DNA of 32,815 nucleotides from Cellvibrionales bacterium UBA3090 (GTDB lineage Bacteria; Pseudomonadota; Gammaproteobacteria; Pseudomonadales; Porticoccaceae), in NCBI GenBank assembly GCA_002367235.1, contig DFBC01000041.1, positions 5,434 through 38,248 of the forward strand, in the 5' to 3' direction. The translations under genes were made by a program, and so were the position numbers. Under the pieces are notes generated by a model. That model saw only the letters and a program-made list of their open reading frames with translations, was not told the origin of the DNA and did no database searches. Shown one piece after another: positions 24,568 through 32,712 of this stretch. Within the stretch, counting starts at the first letter, position 1; each line of letters begins with the position of its first letter.

Positions 24568-24581
24568 TTGATATTGATCAT
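24568..24581 (+). promoter_or_regulatory. FNR/Anr-like box
   Basis: TTGAT-ATTG-ATCAT matches the FNR/Anr consensus TTGAT-N4-ATCAA in 9 of 10 positions. It covers the predicted sigma-54 start point, so bound FNR/Anr would block that promoter; alternatively it could drive a second promoter about 40 bases downstream. Confidence 0.5.
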
Positions 24582-24630
24582 TGTTTTGAAGTTTTTTTAA
24601 AACGAGCAAAATTAGGTATGAGTTAGTCTG

Positions 24631-26859
24631 ATGTTATTTGGTAGAAAAAAGCGAAAACCGATTGTTATCCCTAAAAAAGAGGTTGCCGAGTGGAAATATT
24701 CCACGTGTAACTATTGCTCTACGGGTTGCTCCATTGAGCTTGGTTTGAATGATCAGGGCAAGGTGGTCACTAGTCGAGGCCATGCCGGTGCCGACGTGAA
24801 CCGAGGTAAGCTCTGCATTAAGGGTTTGCTCGAACATGACCTATTTGATTCGGCAGGACGGGGTACTGAACCTCTGGTTCGAGGCAAGCCCTATGAAGAT
24901 TTTGAGGTGGCCAGCTGGGATCAGGCACTTGATGTCACGGCACAACGAATTAAAGACATTCAAAACAAATATGGCCGTGATTCATTTGCCATAGTGTCTA
25001 CCGGCCAGTTAATGACGGAAGAGTTTTATACTCTGGGGAAGCTGGCCCGAGGTTGTATCGGCACCAACAATTACGATGGCAATACCACGCTTTGTATGGC
25101 CTCTGCGGTATCCGGTTACAAGCGCTCTTTCGGTTCTGATGGCCCACCGGGTTGTTATGATGACTTTGAGCATACCGAGTGCTTCATGGCCTTTGGCTCC
25201 AATCTGCCGGAGCAACACCCCATCATTTACTGGCGTCTTAAAGAGGCGCTAGAGAAGAGGAAATTTCCTCTTATCGTCGTCGATCCTCGGGTGACGATGC
25301 TGGCCCAATTTGCCGATATTCATCTACCGATTACTCCCGGTACAGATTGCGTTCTGATTAACTCGATGCTGCATGTCATTTTTTCTGAGGGTTTGCAGGA
25401 TCAGGAATATATTAATGCCCACACTAATGGGGCAGAAGAACTGATTAAGCTGGTTTTATCCGAAACCTATGATCCAGTGGTGGCGCAGCATGTTTGTGGT
25501 ATCGATGAAGACCGAATTCGTACCGTTGCGAGGTTGTATGCCCGAGCGGGGAGTGCCATGTCGATCTGGACCATGGGTATTAACCAGAGTACTCACGGAT
25601 CAGATGGCGTCGCCAATATTAATAATCTTAATTTAGTGACGGGCAATATTGGAAAACCCGGAGGAACCAGTCTTTCCATTACCGGGCAATGTGATGCCAT
25701 GGGTACTCGAGAGTGGTCATCCTGTTCTGGGTTGCCCGGTTACCGTTATCTTGAAAATGAGAAGGACCGCCAATATATCGCAGATTTTTGGGGGATTGAT
25801 CCCGAGTTTTTCCCCAAACAACGCGGCTTGTCTGAAACCGATATTTTTCCAGCAATTGAGACCGGTGAGATCAAAGGGCTTTGGCTGGTGGCGACCAACC
25901 CTATGACGTCTATGGCCGATACTGCACGTATTAGAAAGATGATGGAAAAACTTGAGTTTTTGGTGGTTCAGGATTGCTACGAAGACGTTGAGACCAATGA
26001 ATATGCCCACGTTTATCTGCCCGCTGGTGTTTGGGCCGAGAAGGAAGGGTGTCACACGAATACCGAGCGCCGTGTCAATCTGACTCGCAAGGCGCTGCCT
26101 GATTACGCTAACTCAAAATCCGATTTATGGATCTTTAACCAACTTTCAAAACGCTTCGATAATGGTCGTGTAATCAAATTCCCGGAATCAGCAGAGGCAG
26201 TTTTTGAGGAAATGAAGGTGTTGTCAGTTGGGTCGGGGCGCACCCTGGATATCTCTGGCATGAGTTACGACAAAATTGAGCAGGCTAGAGGGATCCAGTG
26301 GCCCTATACGCAGGCTGATGCGCTTCGGGATGATGTGCATGCAGACGATGGGGGGAAACCAAAAGGTGCCCCCAGGTTGTACACCGATGGTCAATTTCAA
26401 ACTGCCGATGGCAGAGCTAACTTGATCAGCGTTGATTTTATCAATAACAACGAACAGCCCTGTCAGGAATTTCCATTTTGGTTGAACAGTGGCCGAGTGG
26501 TTGAACATTTTCATACCCGAACTCGCACGGGGAAAGTGGGGAACTGTAACAAATTTAGCCCCACACCTTATATGGAAATGAACCCGGATGCCGCCGCTGA
26601 TCAGGGTATTGAACACCAACAATATGTGAGACTGGTGTCGCGCCGCAGTGATGCGGTGGTGATGGTTCAGCTCACCCATCGCGTACCGCGAAACATGGTG
26701 TTTATTCCATTCCACTACCACGATTGTGTCAATCGACTAACCCTGGGGTTGTTGGATCCTTATTCCAGGCAGCCGGCGTTTAAGCAGTGTTCTGTTCGCA
26801 TTGAACCCGTGGATCAGCAAGAAGCGGCTGAACTGAATGTTCAGCGACGCGCTTTTTAG
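24631..26859 (+). CDS. nasA: assimilatory nitrate reductase catalytic subunit (molybdopterin oxidoreductase, NasA type)
   Basis: Mo-bis-PGD enzyme predicted to reduce nitrate to nitrite in the cytoplasm. The N-terminal [4Fe-4S] cysteines are Cys26, Cys29, Cys33 and Cys62, with the conserved Lys64 after the last. Cys155 in DGNTTLCMASAVSGYKRSFG is the expected molybdenum ligand of Nas/Nap-type reductases. The C-terminal dinucleotide-binding region has LNSGRVVEHFHTRTRTGK and VFIPFHYHDCVNRLTL. There is no Tat signal or membrane helix (the N-terminus is MLFGRKKRKP), so it stays in the cytoplasm. Unlike Klebsiella NasA it has no C-terminal [2Fe-2S] extension, and no FAD reductase gene (NasB) is nearby. 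The electron donor is probably the fused subunit encoded 24 bases downstream. The context of nirBD and narK supports nitrate rather than another substrate. Confidence 0.88.
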   Translation: MLFGRKKRKPIVIPKKEVAEWKYSTCNYCSTGCSIELGLNDQGKVVTSRGHAGADVNRGKLCIKGLLEHDLFDSAGRGTEPLVRGKPYEDFEVASWDQALDVTAQRIKDIQNKYGRDSFAIVSTGQLMTEEFYTLGKLARGCIGTNNYDGNTTLCMASAVSGYKRSFGSDGPPGCYDDFEHTECFMAFGSNLPEQHPIIYWRLKEALEKRKFPLIVVDPRVTMLAQFADIHLPITPGTDCVLINSMLHVIFSEGLQDQEYINAHTNGAEELIKLVLSETYDPVVAQHVCGIDEDRIRTVARLYARAGSAMSIWTMGINQSTHGSDGVANINNLNLVTGNIGKPGGTSLSITGQCDAMGTREWSSCSGLPGYRYLENEKDRQYIADFWGIDPEFFPKQRGLSETDIFPAIETGEIKGLWLVATNPMTSMADTARIRKMMEKLEFLVVQDCYEDVETNEYAHVYLPAGVWAEKEGCHTNTERRVNLTRKALPDYANSKSDLWIFNQLSKRFDNGRVIKFPESAEAVFEEMKVLSVGSGRTLDISGMSYDKIEQARGIQWPYTQADALRDDVHADDGGKPKGAPRLYTDGQFQTADGRANLISVDFINNNEQPCQEFPFWLNSGRVVEHFHTRTRTGKVGNCNKFSPTPYMEMNPDAAADQGIEHQQYVRLVSRRSDAVVMVQLTHRVPRNMVFIPFHYHDCVNRLTLGLLDPYSRQPAFKQCSVRIEPVDQQEAAELNVQRRAF

Positions 26860-26883
26860 TGAACAGCGACTGGTGAGACAATT

Positions 26884-28833
26884 ATGAATGAGTTATCTGA
26901 TCTACGAGATCACAAGAAAAGTGCTGTTGAAACACCGCGTGAAGATGGCAGTACTCTGTGGGAAATCCGCACAGAAGAACAACCCTATGCATTTTTATCC
27001 GATAAAAAGGTTGATGATGAAAACCGTTACGGACAAAAAATTGATTTGCTGGATTTGACCGGGTTGCCGGAGAACCGGCCCCTATATATTAATGAAAACC
27101 CCGAAGTCGGTTGTAACCCCAACCGCAATAAACAACACGGATTCTTTTTTACTGCGGACAACTGTATTGGTTGTCATGCCTGTGAGGCGGCTTGCAGTGA
27201 AAAAAATGAAAACCCTGCCCATATCGCATTTCGCTCGGTGGGTTATGTGGAGGGCGGTAGTTACCCTGATTACAAACGCATGAATATCTCTATGGCCTGT
27301 AATCACTGTGATGATCCGGTCTGCTTGAAAGGCTGCCCTACCGCTGCCTATACCAAGCACGCAGAGTTTGGTGCTGTGTTACAAGATCCCGATACCTGTT
27401 TTGGCTGTGGCTATTGCACTTGGGTCTGCCCCTACAATGCGCCTCAACTGGACCCGGTTCAAGGGCAGGTGTCGAAATGTAATATGTGTGTGGATCGGCT
27501 GGAGGTGGGCTTAAAACCAGCCTGTGTTTCAGCTTGTGTGGGTAATGCGCTTGATTTCGGGGTGATTGAGAATATTCCGGAAAATAGAGACCAGGCGAAA
27601 ACCTCGATTCCCGGTTTCCCCGATCCAGACATTACTCACCCCAATATTCGTTTCCAGCAACTCACTGAAATGCCGGAGGAAATGAAGCGTACAGATTCTA
27701 TGCCGGTAAAGTATCAGAAGGATGAAAAAGGCAGCTATAAAACGGTAGTGGATCAGAAGAAAGGGAAAACTCGTTATTGGAACCTCGGTCGATTGAGTTC
27801 ACGAGAAAACCCACTGGTACTGTTTACCTTGTTAGCTCAGGCATCTATTGGTGCATTTGCATTGCCGTTTATCGGTAGCCAATTCGGTGTGGAGAGCTTG
27901 ACCGCATTTCGTGCCACCGTGGCCTATGCTCCGCTGGCCATTTTAAGTTTCTTGATGGTGGGTTTTGGACTGTTTATGTCCAGTATGCACTTGGGCAAGC
28001 CCCAGCGTTTTTATCGTGGTTTTAATAACTGGAGACATTCTCCGGTTTGTCGTGAAGGGTTGGGTATCGCTGCCTTTATGGGCACGCTCGGGCTGCATGT
28101 ACTATTTTCCCTACCGGAAAACAGCCTGTTTCAATCGCTGGACGCGGCGTTGTTCGGAGGGGCTATTGGTGAGCAGCTCTCACTCGGTTTGATGGCGGGT
28201 GTTGCCAATGTCTTCGGCTGGTTAGCCCTGCCGTCGGCGCTGACCGGATTGTATTACATGAATCGCTGCTATCGGATCAAAGCGCGTCCATTCTGGAATC
28301 ATTGGCAAGTGGTCACCAGCTTCTTTGGCAATATGCTAAGCCTGGGCGCCCTGGTAAGCGGTGTCGTGATGGTGACTACGCTGGTATTGATGAAAGCGGA
28401 TTACGGCTCTGCTTTGATGCTATCGGGTTTGCTGATGTTACTTGGTGTGGCCGGCGAGAGTATTGGTTTGGTCGCCCATTCTCGAGCTATGAATAGTGCA
28501 ACCCACGAAGGTGCTGCCTCGCATTTTGTTCAGTGTACTACCTTTGGTAAAACCTACTATTGTCGCAATGTGCTGTTGGGGTTGAACCTGTTGTTGATGA
28601 TAGGCTTGTTGGTGTTTGCGGGTGACGGGGTGATGCCTTTGATTGGCTGGTCTGTTGCCGGAGTGCTATTGCTGGCGACTAGTATTGTCGGTCGAGCGCT
28701 GTTTTACGTCTTGGTCATTCCCACCACGATGCCCGGTGCATTCTTCTGGAAGAACAAGGGCTTCGAGCAGCATGCAAGGGATATTGGCTTGGCAGAAATG
28801 CCACAAGTCGGTGTTATCCCCAACGCTCATTAA
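26884..28833 (+). CDS. fused DmsB-like iron-sulfur / DmsC-like membrane-anchor subunit of the nitrate reductase
   Basis: 649-residue fusion. After a polar N-terminal segment of about 85 residues with no recognised fold, residues 94-218 carry sixteen cysteines in four [4Fe-4S] motifs: Cys94/97/100/104, 139/142/147/151, 172/175/178/182 and 199/202/214/218. This is the pattern of DmsB/NrfC/PhsB electron-transfer subunits. From about residue 310 the chain has about eight hydrophobic helices like the DmsC quinol-oxidising anchor. Electrons would pass from quinol through four clusters to the molybdenum subunit encoded upstream. No signal peptide is present, so the cluster domain should face the cytoplasm with its partner. 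DmsB and DmsC are normally separate genes. Substrate specificity lies in the partner, and the quinol role is inferred from homology. Confidence 0.88.
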   Translation: MNELSDLRDHKKSAVETPREDGSTLWEIRTEEQPYAFLSDKKVDDENRYGQKIDLLDLTGLPENRPLYINENPEVGCNPNRNKQHGFFFTADNCIGCHACEAACSEKNENPAHIAFRSVGYVEGGSYPDYKRMNISMACNHCDDPVCLKGCPTAAYTKHAEFGAVLQDPDTCFGCGYCTWVCPYNAPQLDPVQGQVSKCNMCVDRLEVGLKPACVSACVGNALDFGVIENIPENRDQAKTSIPGFPDPDITHPNIRFQQLTEMPEEMKRTDSMPVKYQKDEKGSYKTVVDQKKGKTRYWNLGRLSSRENPLVLFTLLAQASIGAFALPFIGSQFGVESLTAFRATVAYAPLAILSFLMVGFGLFMSSMHLGKPQRFYRGFNNWRHSPVCREGLGIAAFMGTLGLHVLFSLPENSLFQSLDAALFGGAIGEQLSLGLMAGVANVFGWLALPSALTGLYYMNRCYRIKARPFWNHWQVVTSFFGNMLSLGALVSGVVMVTTLVLMKADYGSALMLSGLLMLLGVAGESIGLVAHSRAMNSATHEGAASHFVQCTTFGKTYYCRNVLLGLNLLLMIGLLVFAGDGVMPLIGWSVAGVLLLATSIVGRALFYVLVIPTTMPGAFFWKNKGFEQHARDIGLAEMPQVGVIPNAH

Positions 28834-28838
28834 CTATT

Positions 28839-28873
28839 TATCCGCGTTACGGGGTGAGTTTGTAGCGCGGATA
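28839..28873 (+). terminator. hairpin after the nitrate reductase operon
   Basis: TATCCGCGTTAC (28839-28850) can pair with GTAGCGCGGATA (28862-28873) over 12 bp with one G-U pair around an 11-base loop. It starts six bases after the stop codon. No T-run follows, so it may stabilise the mRNA end as much as terminate. Confidence 0.5.
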
Positions 28874-28953
28874 GCCTCCATGGGTGAGAATGCCTTGGCT
28901 GTGGGGGCGATAAGAAACCTTGGTTGGTTTTAATGGACGGGGAGCACCGCTTC

Positions 28954-28993
28954 CTGTTTTAGATCAAATAACAAGGCTTCACAAAAATTTAAT
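28954..28993 (+). promoter_or_regulatory. possible FNR/Anr-activated promoter of the CoA-transferase gene
   Basis: CTGTT-TTAG-ATCAA (28954-28967) matches the FNR/Anr box in 8 of 10 positions. TTTAAT (28988-28993) is a 5-of-6 match to a -10 element placed so that the box would be centred near -40, the class II position. Confidence 0.32.
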
Positions 28994-29052
28994 ATCGCGC
29001 ACTCAAAATAGTCAGCATATACAATCCATACGGAAATGATTGAGGCACGGTT

Positions 29053-30318
29053 ATGACAGTAGTTTGTTCCACGGCTCAAGAGGTCGTTGCTCATATCAAA
29101 TCGGGTGATCGAATTTGGTGCCACTCTATGGCTGCGACACCTTATCGAATGCTGGAAGTATTGGCTGAACATGCTATTGAGCTAGAAAATGTTGAGCTTT
29201 TACAGCTCCATCTGGAGCATGCCGAGGCGGTTTGCCATCCTTTTCTGGAAGGGCACCTTCGTAATCGTTGTTATTTTGTTAGCCACAGTACCCGGAAGTT
29301 GGTTAATGAAGGTAAGGCGGACTACGTGCCTATTTTTCTCTCCGAAATACCCAAGCTATTTCGCAGCGGTCGGCAGCCTATTGACGTTGCGTTGATTCAG
29401 GTTTCACCCCCCGATCAGCATGGCAACTGTTCACTGGGTGTTTCTGTGGAAGCGACATTGGCTGCATGTAGTGTGGCAAAAATGGTTATTGCTCAAATTA
29501 ACCCGAGTATGCCCAGAACCCATGGCGATGCAGGTATTCCATTAAAACTGATAGATTACGCCGTTGAAATTGACAGTGAAATACCCAGCTTTGAGCTTGT
29601 TGAGCCCTCGGGAACCTACGGCGATATAGGCCGTCATGTCGCTGAATTGATACGGGATGGAGATTGTTTGCAAATGGGTATTGGGAGTATTCCCGATGCT
29701 GTTCTTATGAACCTGACAGGGCATCAGCACCTTGGCATTCACACCGAGATGTTTTCCAGTGGTGTGCTACCGCTGGTCGAGGCTGGCGTCATCGATAACA
29801 GCCGGAAAGTGATTCATCAGGGTAAAATAGTTACCGGTTTTGTTATGGGGTCAAAGAAGCTCTATCAGTTTGTGGACGACAATTCTGAAGTGGCGTTTCT
29901 CGATATTGAATACGTGAACAATCCCGCAGTGATTCGTAAGAACCCGCAGGCCGTTTCTATTAACAGTGCAATTCAAATCGATCTTACCGGACAAGTCTGT
30001 GCCGATTCCATTGGTGACAAGGTTTATTCTGGCTTTGGTGGGCAGGTGGATTTTGTCACGGGCTCGCAGCTATCAGAAGGCGGTCGTTCCATTATTGCCC
30101 TTCCATCGACAGCGCTGTCGGGTCAACAGTCACGAATCGTTCCGCATTTATCACCGGGCGCTGGTGTCGTTACATCTCGGGCGCAGGTAGATTATGTGGT
30201 GACAGAATACGGCGTGGCCTATCTGCATGGTTTAAGTCTCGGTGAGCGAAGGAAGCAGTTGATCTCCATCGCACATCCGGGTTTCAGATCGGAACTTGAA
30301 GCCGCCGTTGGGGCTTGA
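29053..30318 (+). CDS. acetyl-CoA hydrolase / 4-hydroxybutyrate CoA-transferase family protein
   Basis: Class I CoA-transferase of the Cat1/AbfT type, 421 residues, transferring CoA between acyl groups or hydrolysing acetyl-CoA through a glutamyl-CoA intermediate. The C-terminal half contains the catalytic-glutamate segment LGIHTEMFSSG, the family signature GGQVDFVTGS and the conserved run GAGVVTSRAQVDYVVTEYGVAYLHG. The N-terminal half has the substrate domain with HLRNRCYFVS and DVALIQVSPPDQHGNCSLG. ATG 29053 has GAGG seven bases upstream. Substrate choice (acetate, 4-hydroxybutyrate, butyrate, propionate or succinate) cannot be read from sequence. The gene stands alone, with a hairpin separating it from the nitrate reductase operon. 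A weak FNR-like box upstream would suit anaerobic or microaerobic expression. Confidence 0.88.
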   Translation: MTVVCSTAQEVVAHIKSGDRIWCHSMAATPYRMLEVLAEHAIELENVELLQLHLEHAEAVCHPFLEGHLRNRCYFVSHSTRKLVNEGKADYVPIFLSEIPKLFRSGRQPIDVALIQVSPPDQHGNCSLGVSVEATLAACSVAKMVIAQINPSMPRTHGDAGIPLKLIDYAVEIDSEIPSFELVEPSGTYGDIGRHVAELIRDGDCLQMGIGSIPDAVLMNLTGHQHLGIHTEMFSSGVLPLVEAGVIDNSRKVIHQGKIVTGFVMGSKKLYQFVDDNSEVAFLDIEYVNNPAVIRKNPQAVSINSAIQIDLTGQVCADSIGDKVYSGFGGQVDFVTGSQLSEGGRSIIALPSTALSGQQSRIVPHLSPGAGVVTSRAQVDYVVTEYGVAYLHGLSLGERRKQLISIAHPGFRSELEAAVGA

Positions 30319-30475
30319 TGGCTTGAGGGGTTCTCCCTAAAAGGTACGAAGTTTCTGGTGCACTGGCGTTCATATTTTTATCGGCCTGTGACTGCAAATA
30401 CTCTGTGGGGCGTTGTTTTCCTGGGATTCTGTGACGTTCCTCTTCGTTACTATCTACTGGCCAATATTAAGTCTG

Positions 30476-30505
30476 CTGAAATAGATCGACTCCTGACTGT
30501 ATAAT
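30476..30505 (+). promoter_or_regulatory. possible sigma-70 promoter of prfC
   Basis: A perfect -10 element TATAAT (30500-30505) is preceded 18 bases earlier by CTGAAA (30476-30481), a 4-of-6 match to the -35 element. It lies in the 279-base gap before prfC, about 90 bases upstream of its start. Nothing else is evident in that gap. Confidence 0.4.
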
Positions 30506-30597
30506 GGCGTCCTTTTTTCCATGCCCTTATGGGGAATCGTCTCTGGTCGGTACACTTGGCCAGCACAAATAGCGTTACATATCAGGAACCAGAAGCA

Positions 30598-32184
30598 ATG
30601 GCTGATGCCAATTTTACCAATGAAGTCAATAAGCGGCGCACGTTCGCTATTATCTCCCACCCGGATGCCGGTAAAACCACAATTACCGAAAAGCTGTTGT
30701 TATTCGGCAATCTGATTCAGGTGGCGGGAACGGTAAAAGGTAAAAAAAGTGACCGCCATGCCACCTCTGACTGGATGCAGATGGAGAAGGAGCGGGGTAT
30801 TTCGGTCACCTCATCTGTCATGCAGTTTCCCTATAAAGATCGCATGGTTAACCTGCTGGACACTCCCGGGCACGAGGATTTTTCGGAAGATACTTACCGC
30901 ACTTTAACTGCGGTGGATTCAGCGTTAATGGTGATTGATGGTGCGAAGGGGGTGGAAGCACGTACCGTTAAATTAATGGATGTATGTCGTTTGAGGGATA
31001 CGCCCATCCTGTCATTTGTTAACAAAATGGATCGGGATATCCGTGATCCTATCGAGCTACTGGATGAAGTTGAGGCGGTACTGAAAATCTCTGCTGCCCC
31101 CATTAACTGGCCACTGGGTATGGGCAAGGATTTCAAGGGGGTGTACAACCTCTATACCGATACTATTCATGTGTTTCAGCCCGGTAAAGGGCACACCATT
31201 CCTGAAGATGTTCAGATCAAAGGGTTGGACTCTGATGAGGCAACCGAGCTGTTGGGTTACTACGCTGAGGATATCAGGGAAGAGATTGAACTGGTTCGAG
31301 GGGCAACGAATGAGTTTGATATGGAGCTGTTTCTTGCCGGTCAGTTGACTCCGGTCTTTTTTGGTACGGCACTGTCCAACTTCGGCATACGAGAGATGTT
31401 GGATCATTTTGTCCAATGGGCTCCAGAGCCACAGCCAAGGCCCTCTGCAGGACGTGAGGTGCTGGCGACTGAAGAGCAGTTTTCCGGCTTCGTGTTCAAA
31501 ATTCAGGCGAACATGGACCCCAAGCATCGGGATCGCATCGCTTTTCTGCGCGTCTGTTCTGGTAAGTACAGCAAGGGCATGAAAATGCACCATGTGCGTC
31601 AGGGCAAGGATATAAGAATTGCCGATGCGGTGGGATTCAAAGCCGGTGAGCGGGTGACCGTAGAGGAGGCTATTGCTGGCGATATCATTGGATTACACAA
31701 CCACGGCACGATCCAAATTGGCGATACGTTTACAAGTGGTGAAGACTTGAAGTTTACCGGCATCCCACATTTTGCACCGGAAATGTTCAGGCGAATTCGG
31801 TTGCGAGACCCGATGAAAATGAAACAGTTGCAGAAGGGCATCCAGCAGCTTTCTGAAGAGGGAAGTACGCAAGTCTTTTTCCCCCTCAACAATAACGACA
31901 TCATTGTTGGCGCAGTAGGACAGCTACAGTTTGACGTAGTGACGTATCGGCTCAAGGATGAATATGGCGTCGAAGCCATTTACGAACCTATTAATGTTTA
32001 TACCGCGAGATGGATTGAGTCGGACGATCATAAGAAAGTCGAAGAACTCAAACGCAAAGTGCCCGATGGCGTTGCCGTGGATGGTGGTGGTCATTTAACC
32101 TACCTGGCCTCCACGAGGGTCAACCTGTCGCTGACCGAGGAGCGATACCCAGAGATTGAATTCAGGGCGACGAAGGAACTTTAA
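30598..32184 (+). CDS. prfC: peptide chain release factor 3
   Basis: Translational GTPase that recycles RF1/RF2 from the ribosome after termination. GTPase motifs are intact: G1 SHPDAGKTT, G2 region RGISVTSSVMQFPY, G3 DTPGHEDFSEDTYRTL, G4 NKMDRDIRDP. RF3-specific segments follow: FKIQANMDPKHRDRIAFLRV, LHNHGTIQIGDTF and FAPEMFRRIRLRDPMKMKQL. From ATG 30598 the protein is 528 residues, equal in length to E. coli RF3 (529). An upstream in-frame ATG at 30529 would add 23 residues not found in the family and lacks a good ribosome-binding site, while AGGA precedes 30598. It is a core gene, not part of the nitrate island. Confidence 0.97.
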   Translation: MADANFTNEVNKRRTFAIISHPDAGKTTITEKLLLFGNLIQVAGTVKGKKSDRHATSDWMQMEKERGISVTSSVMQFPYKDRMVNLLDTPGHEDFSEDTYRTLTAVDSALMVIDGAKGVEARTVKLMDVCRLRDTPILSFVNKMDRDIRDPIELLDEVEAVLKISAAPINWPLGMGKDFKGVYNLYTDTIHVFQPGKGHTIPEDVQIKGLDSDEATELLGYYAEDIREEIELVRGATNEFDMELFLAGQLTPVFFGTALSNFGIREMLDHFVQWAPEPQPRPSAGREVLATEEQFSGFVFKIQANMDPKHRDRIAFLRVCSGKYSKGMKMHHVRQGKDIRIADAVGFKAGERVTVEEAIAGDIIGLHNHGTIQIGDTFTSGEDLKFTGIPHFAPEMFRRIRLRDPMKMKQLQKGIQQLSEEGSTQVFFPLNNNDIIVGAVGQLQFDVVTYRLKDEYGVEAIYEPINVYTARWIESDDHKKVEELKRKVPDGVAVDGGGHLTYLASTRVNLSLTEERYPEIEFRATKEL

Positions 32185-32304
32185 TAATATTCCACCGAAA
32201 GAAAGTTGGTGATGGGGTGATCTCTTCTGGGACTTCCATCGCCAACTGATACATGGACACAGCTCGACTATACTTTCCTGTAGAAATTTGGATGAGTTCA
32301 TGCC

Positions 32305-32712
32305 TTGCTACACCCTAGATTGACCCATTTGGCCCTCCACGTTGCTGATATTGATGCCTGTATCGAGTTTTACCAATACTATTGCCACTTGAATATTAGC
32401 CATGAACGAAGTTCTGGCCACCAGCGGATTGTCTGGATGAGCGAGCCTGGTAGAGAAACAGAATTTGTTTTCGTCATCATGAGTGGAGGATGTAACCTGT
32501 CACTTCCCGAGCATGACTATCGGCATTTTGGTTTTGCTGTGGCGAGTAAGGCGTTAGTGGATGACATTGCACATCGTGCCAAAATTCGAGGTGAACTCGT
32601 CTGGCCTCCACGTGATGAGCCTTATCCCGTGGGCTATTATTGCGGTCTTAGAGACCCGAACGGAAATTATGTCGAGTTCAGTTATGGTCAGCCACTTGGG
32701 CTCGGTGTTTGA
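32305..32712 (+). CDS. VOC/glyoxalase-fold family protein
   Basis: 135-residue protein of the vicinal-oxygen-chelate superfamily, with two beta-alpha-beta-beta-beta units. Metal-binding candidates are the His of RLTHLALHV in the first unit, and HFGFAV and the C-terminal GLRDPNGNYVEFSYG with its Glu in the second. No specific enzyme (glyoxalase I, extradiol dioxygenase or fosfomycin resistance) is indicated. The start is taken at TTG 32305 because an in-frame stop (32293) lies just upstream and this start gives the family-typical N-terminus. The nearby ATG 32300 is in another frame and hits a stop after seven codons. Function unknown; it follows prfC by 120 bases on the same strand. Confidence 0.78.
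   Translation: MLHPRLTHLALHVADIDACIEFYQYYCHLNISHERSSGHQRIVWMSEPGRETEFVFVIMSGGCNLSLPEHDYRHFGFAVASKALVDDIAHRAKIRGELVWPPRDEPYPVGYYCGLRDPNGNYVEFSYGQPLGLGV

Larger units (their letters stand above)
24205..24630. other. divergent control region between cobA-nirBD and the nitrate reductase operon
   Basis: This 426-base AT-rich stretch holds no gene. It contains divergent sigma-54 promoters, NtrC-like sites, a 13-bp perfect palindrome and an FNR-like box, each listed separately. Several further TGCAC/GTGCA half-sites (near 24253, 24290, 24413 and 24432) do not form correctly spaced pairs. Confidence 0.85.

Noticed and set aside
26224..26721. 165-codon open frame on the minus strand within the nitrate reductase gene
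   Set aside because: Opposite strand of a conserved coding region, with no start signal and no recognisable motif.
31057..31593. 178-codon open frame on the minus strand within prfC
   Set aside because: Antisense shadow of a highly conserved core gene; no family resemblance.
32300..32323. ATG-started short peptide overlapping the VOC gene start, suggesting a frameshift
   Set aside because: The TTG start in the main frame already gives the family-typical N-terminus, so no frameshift needs to be assumed.
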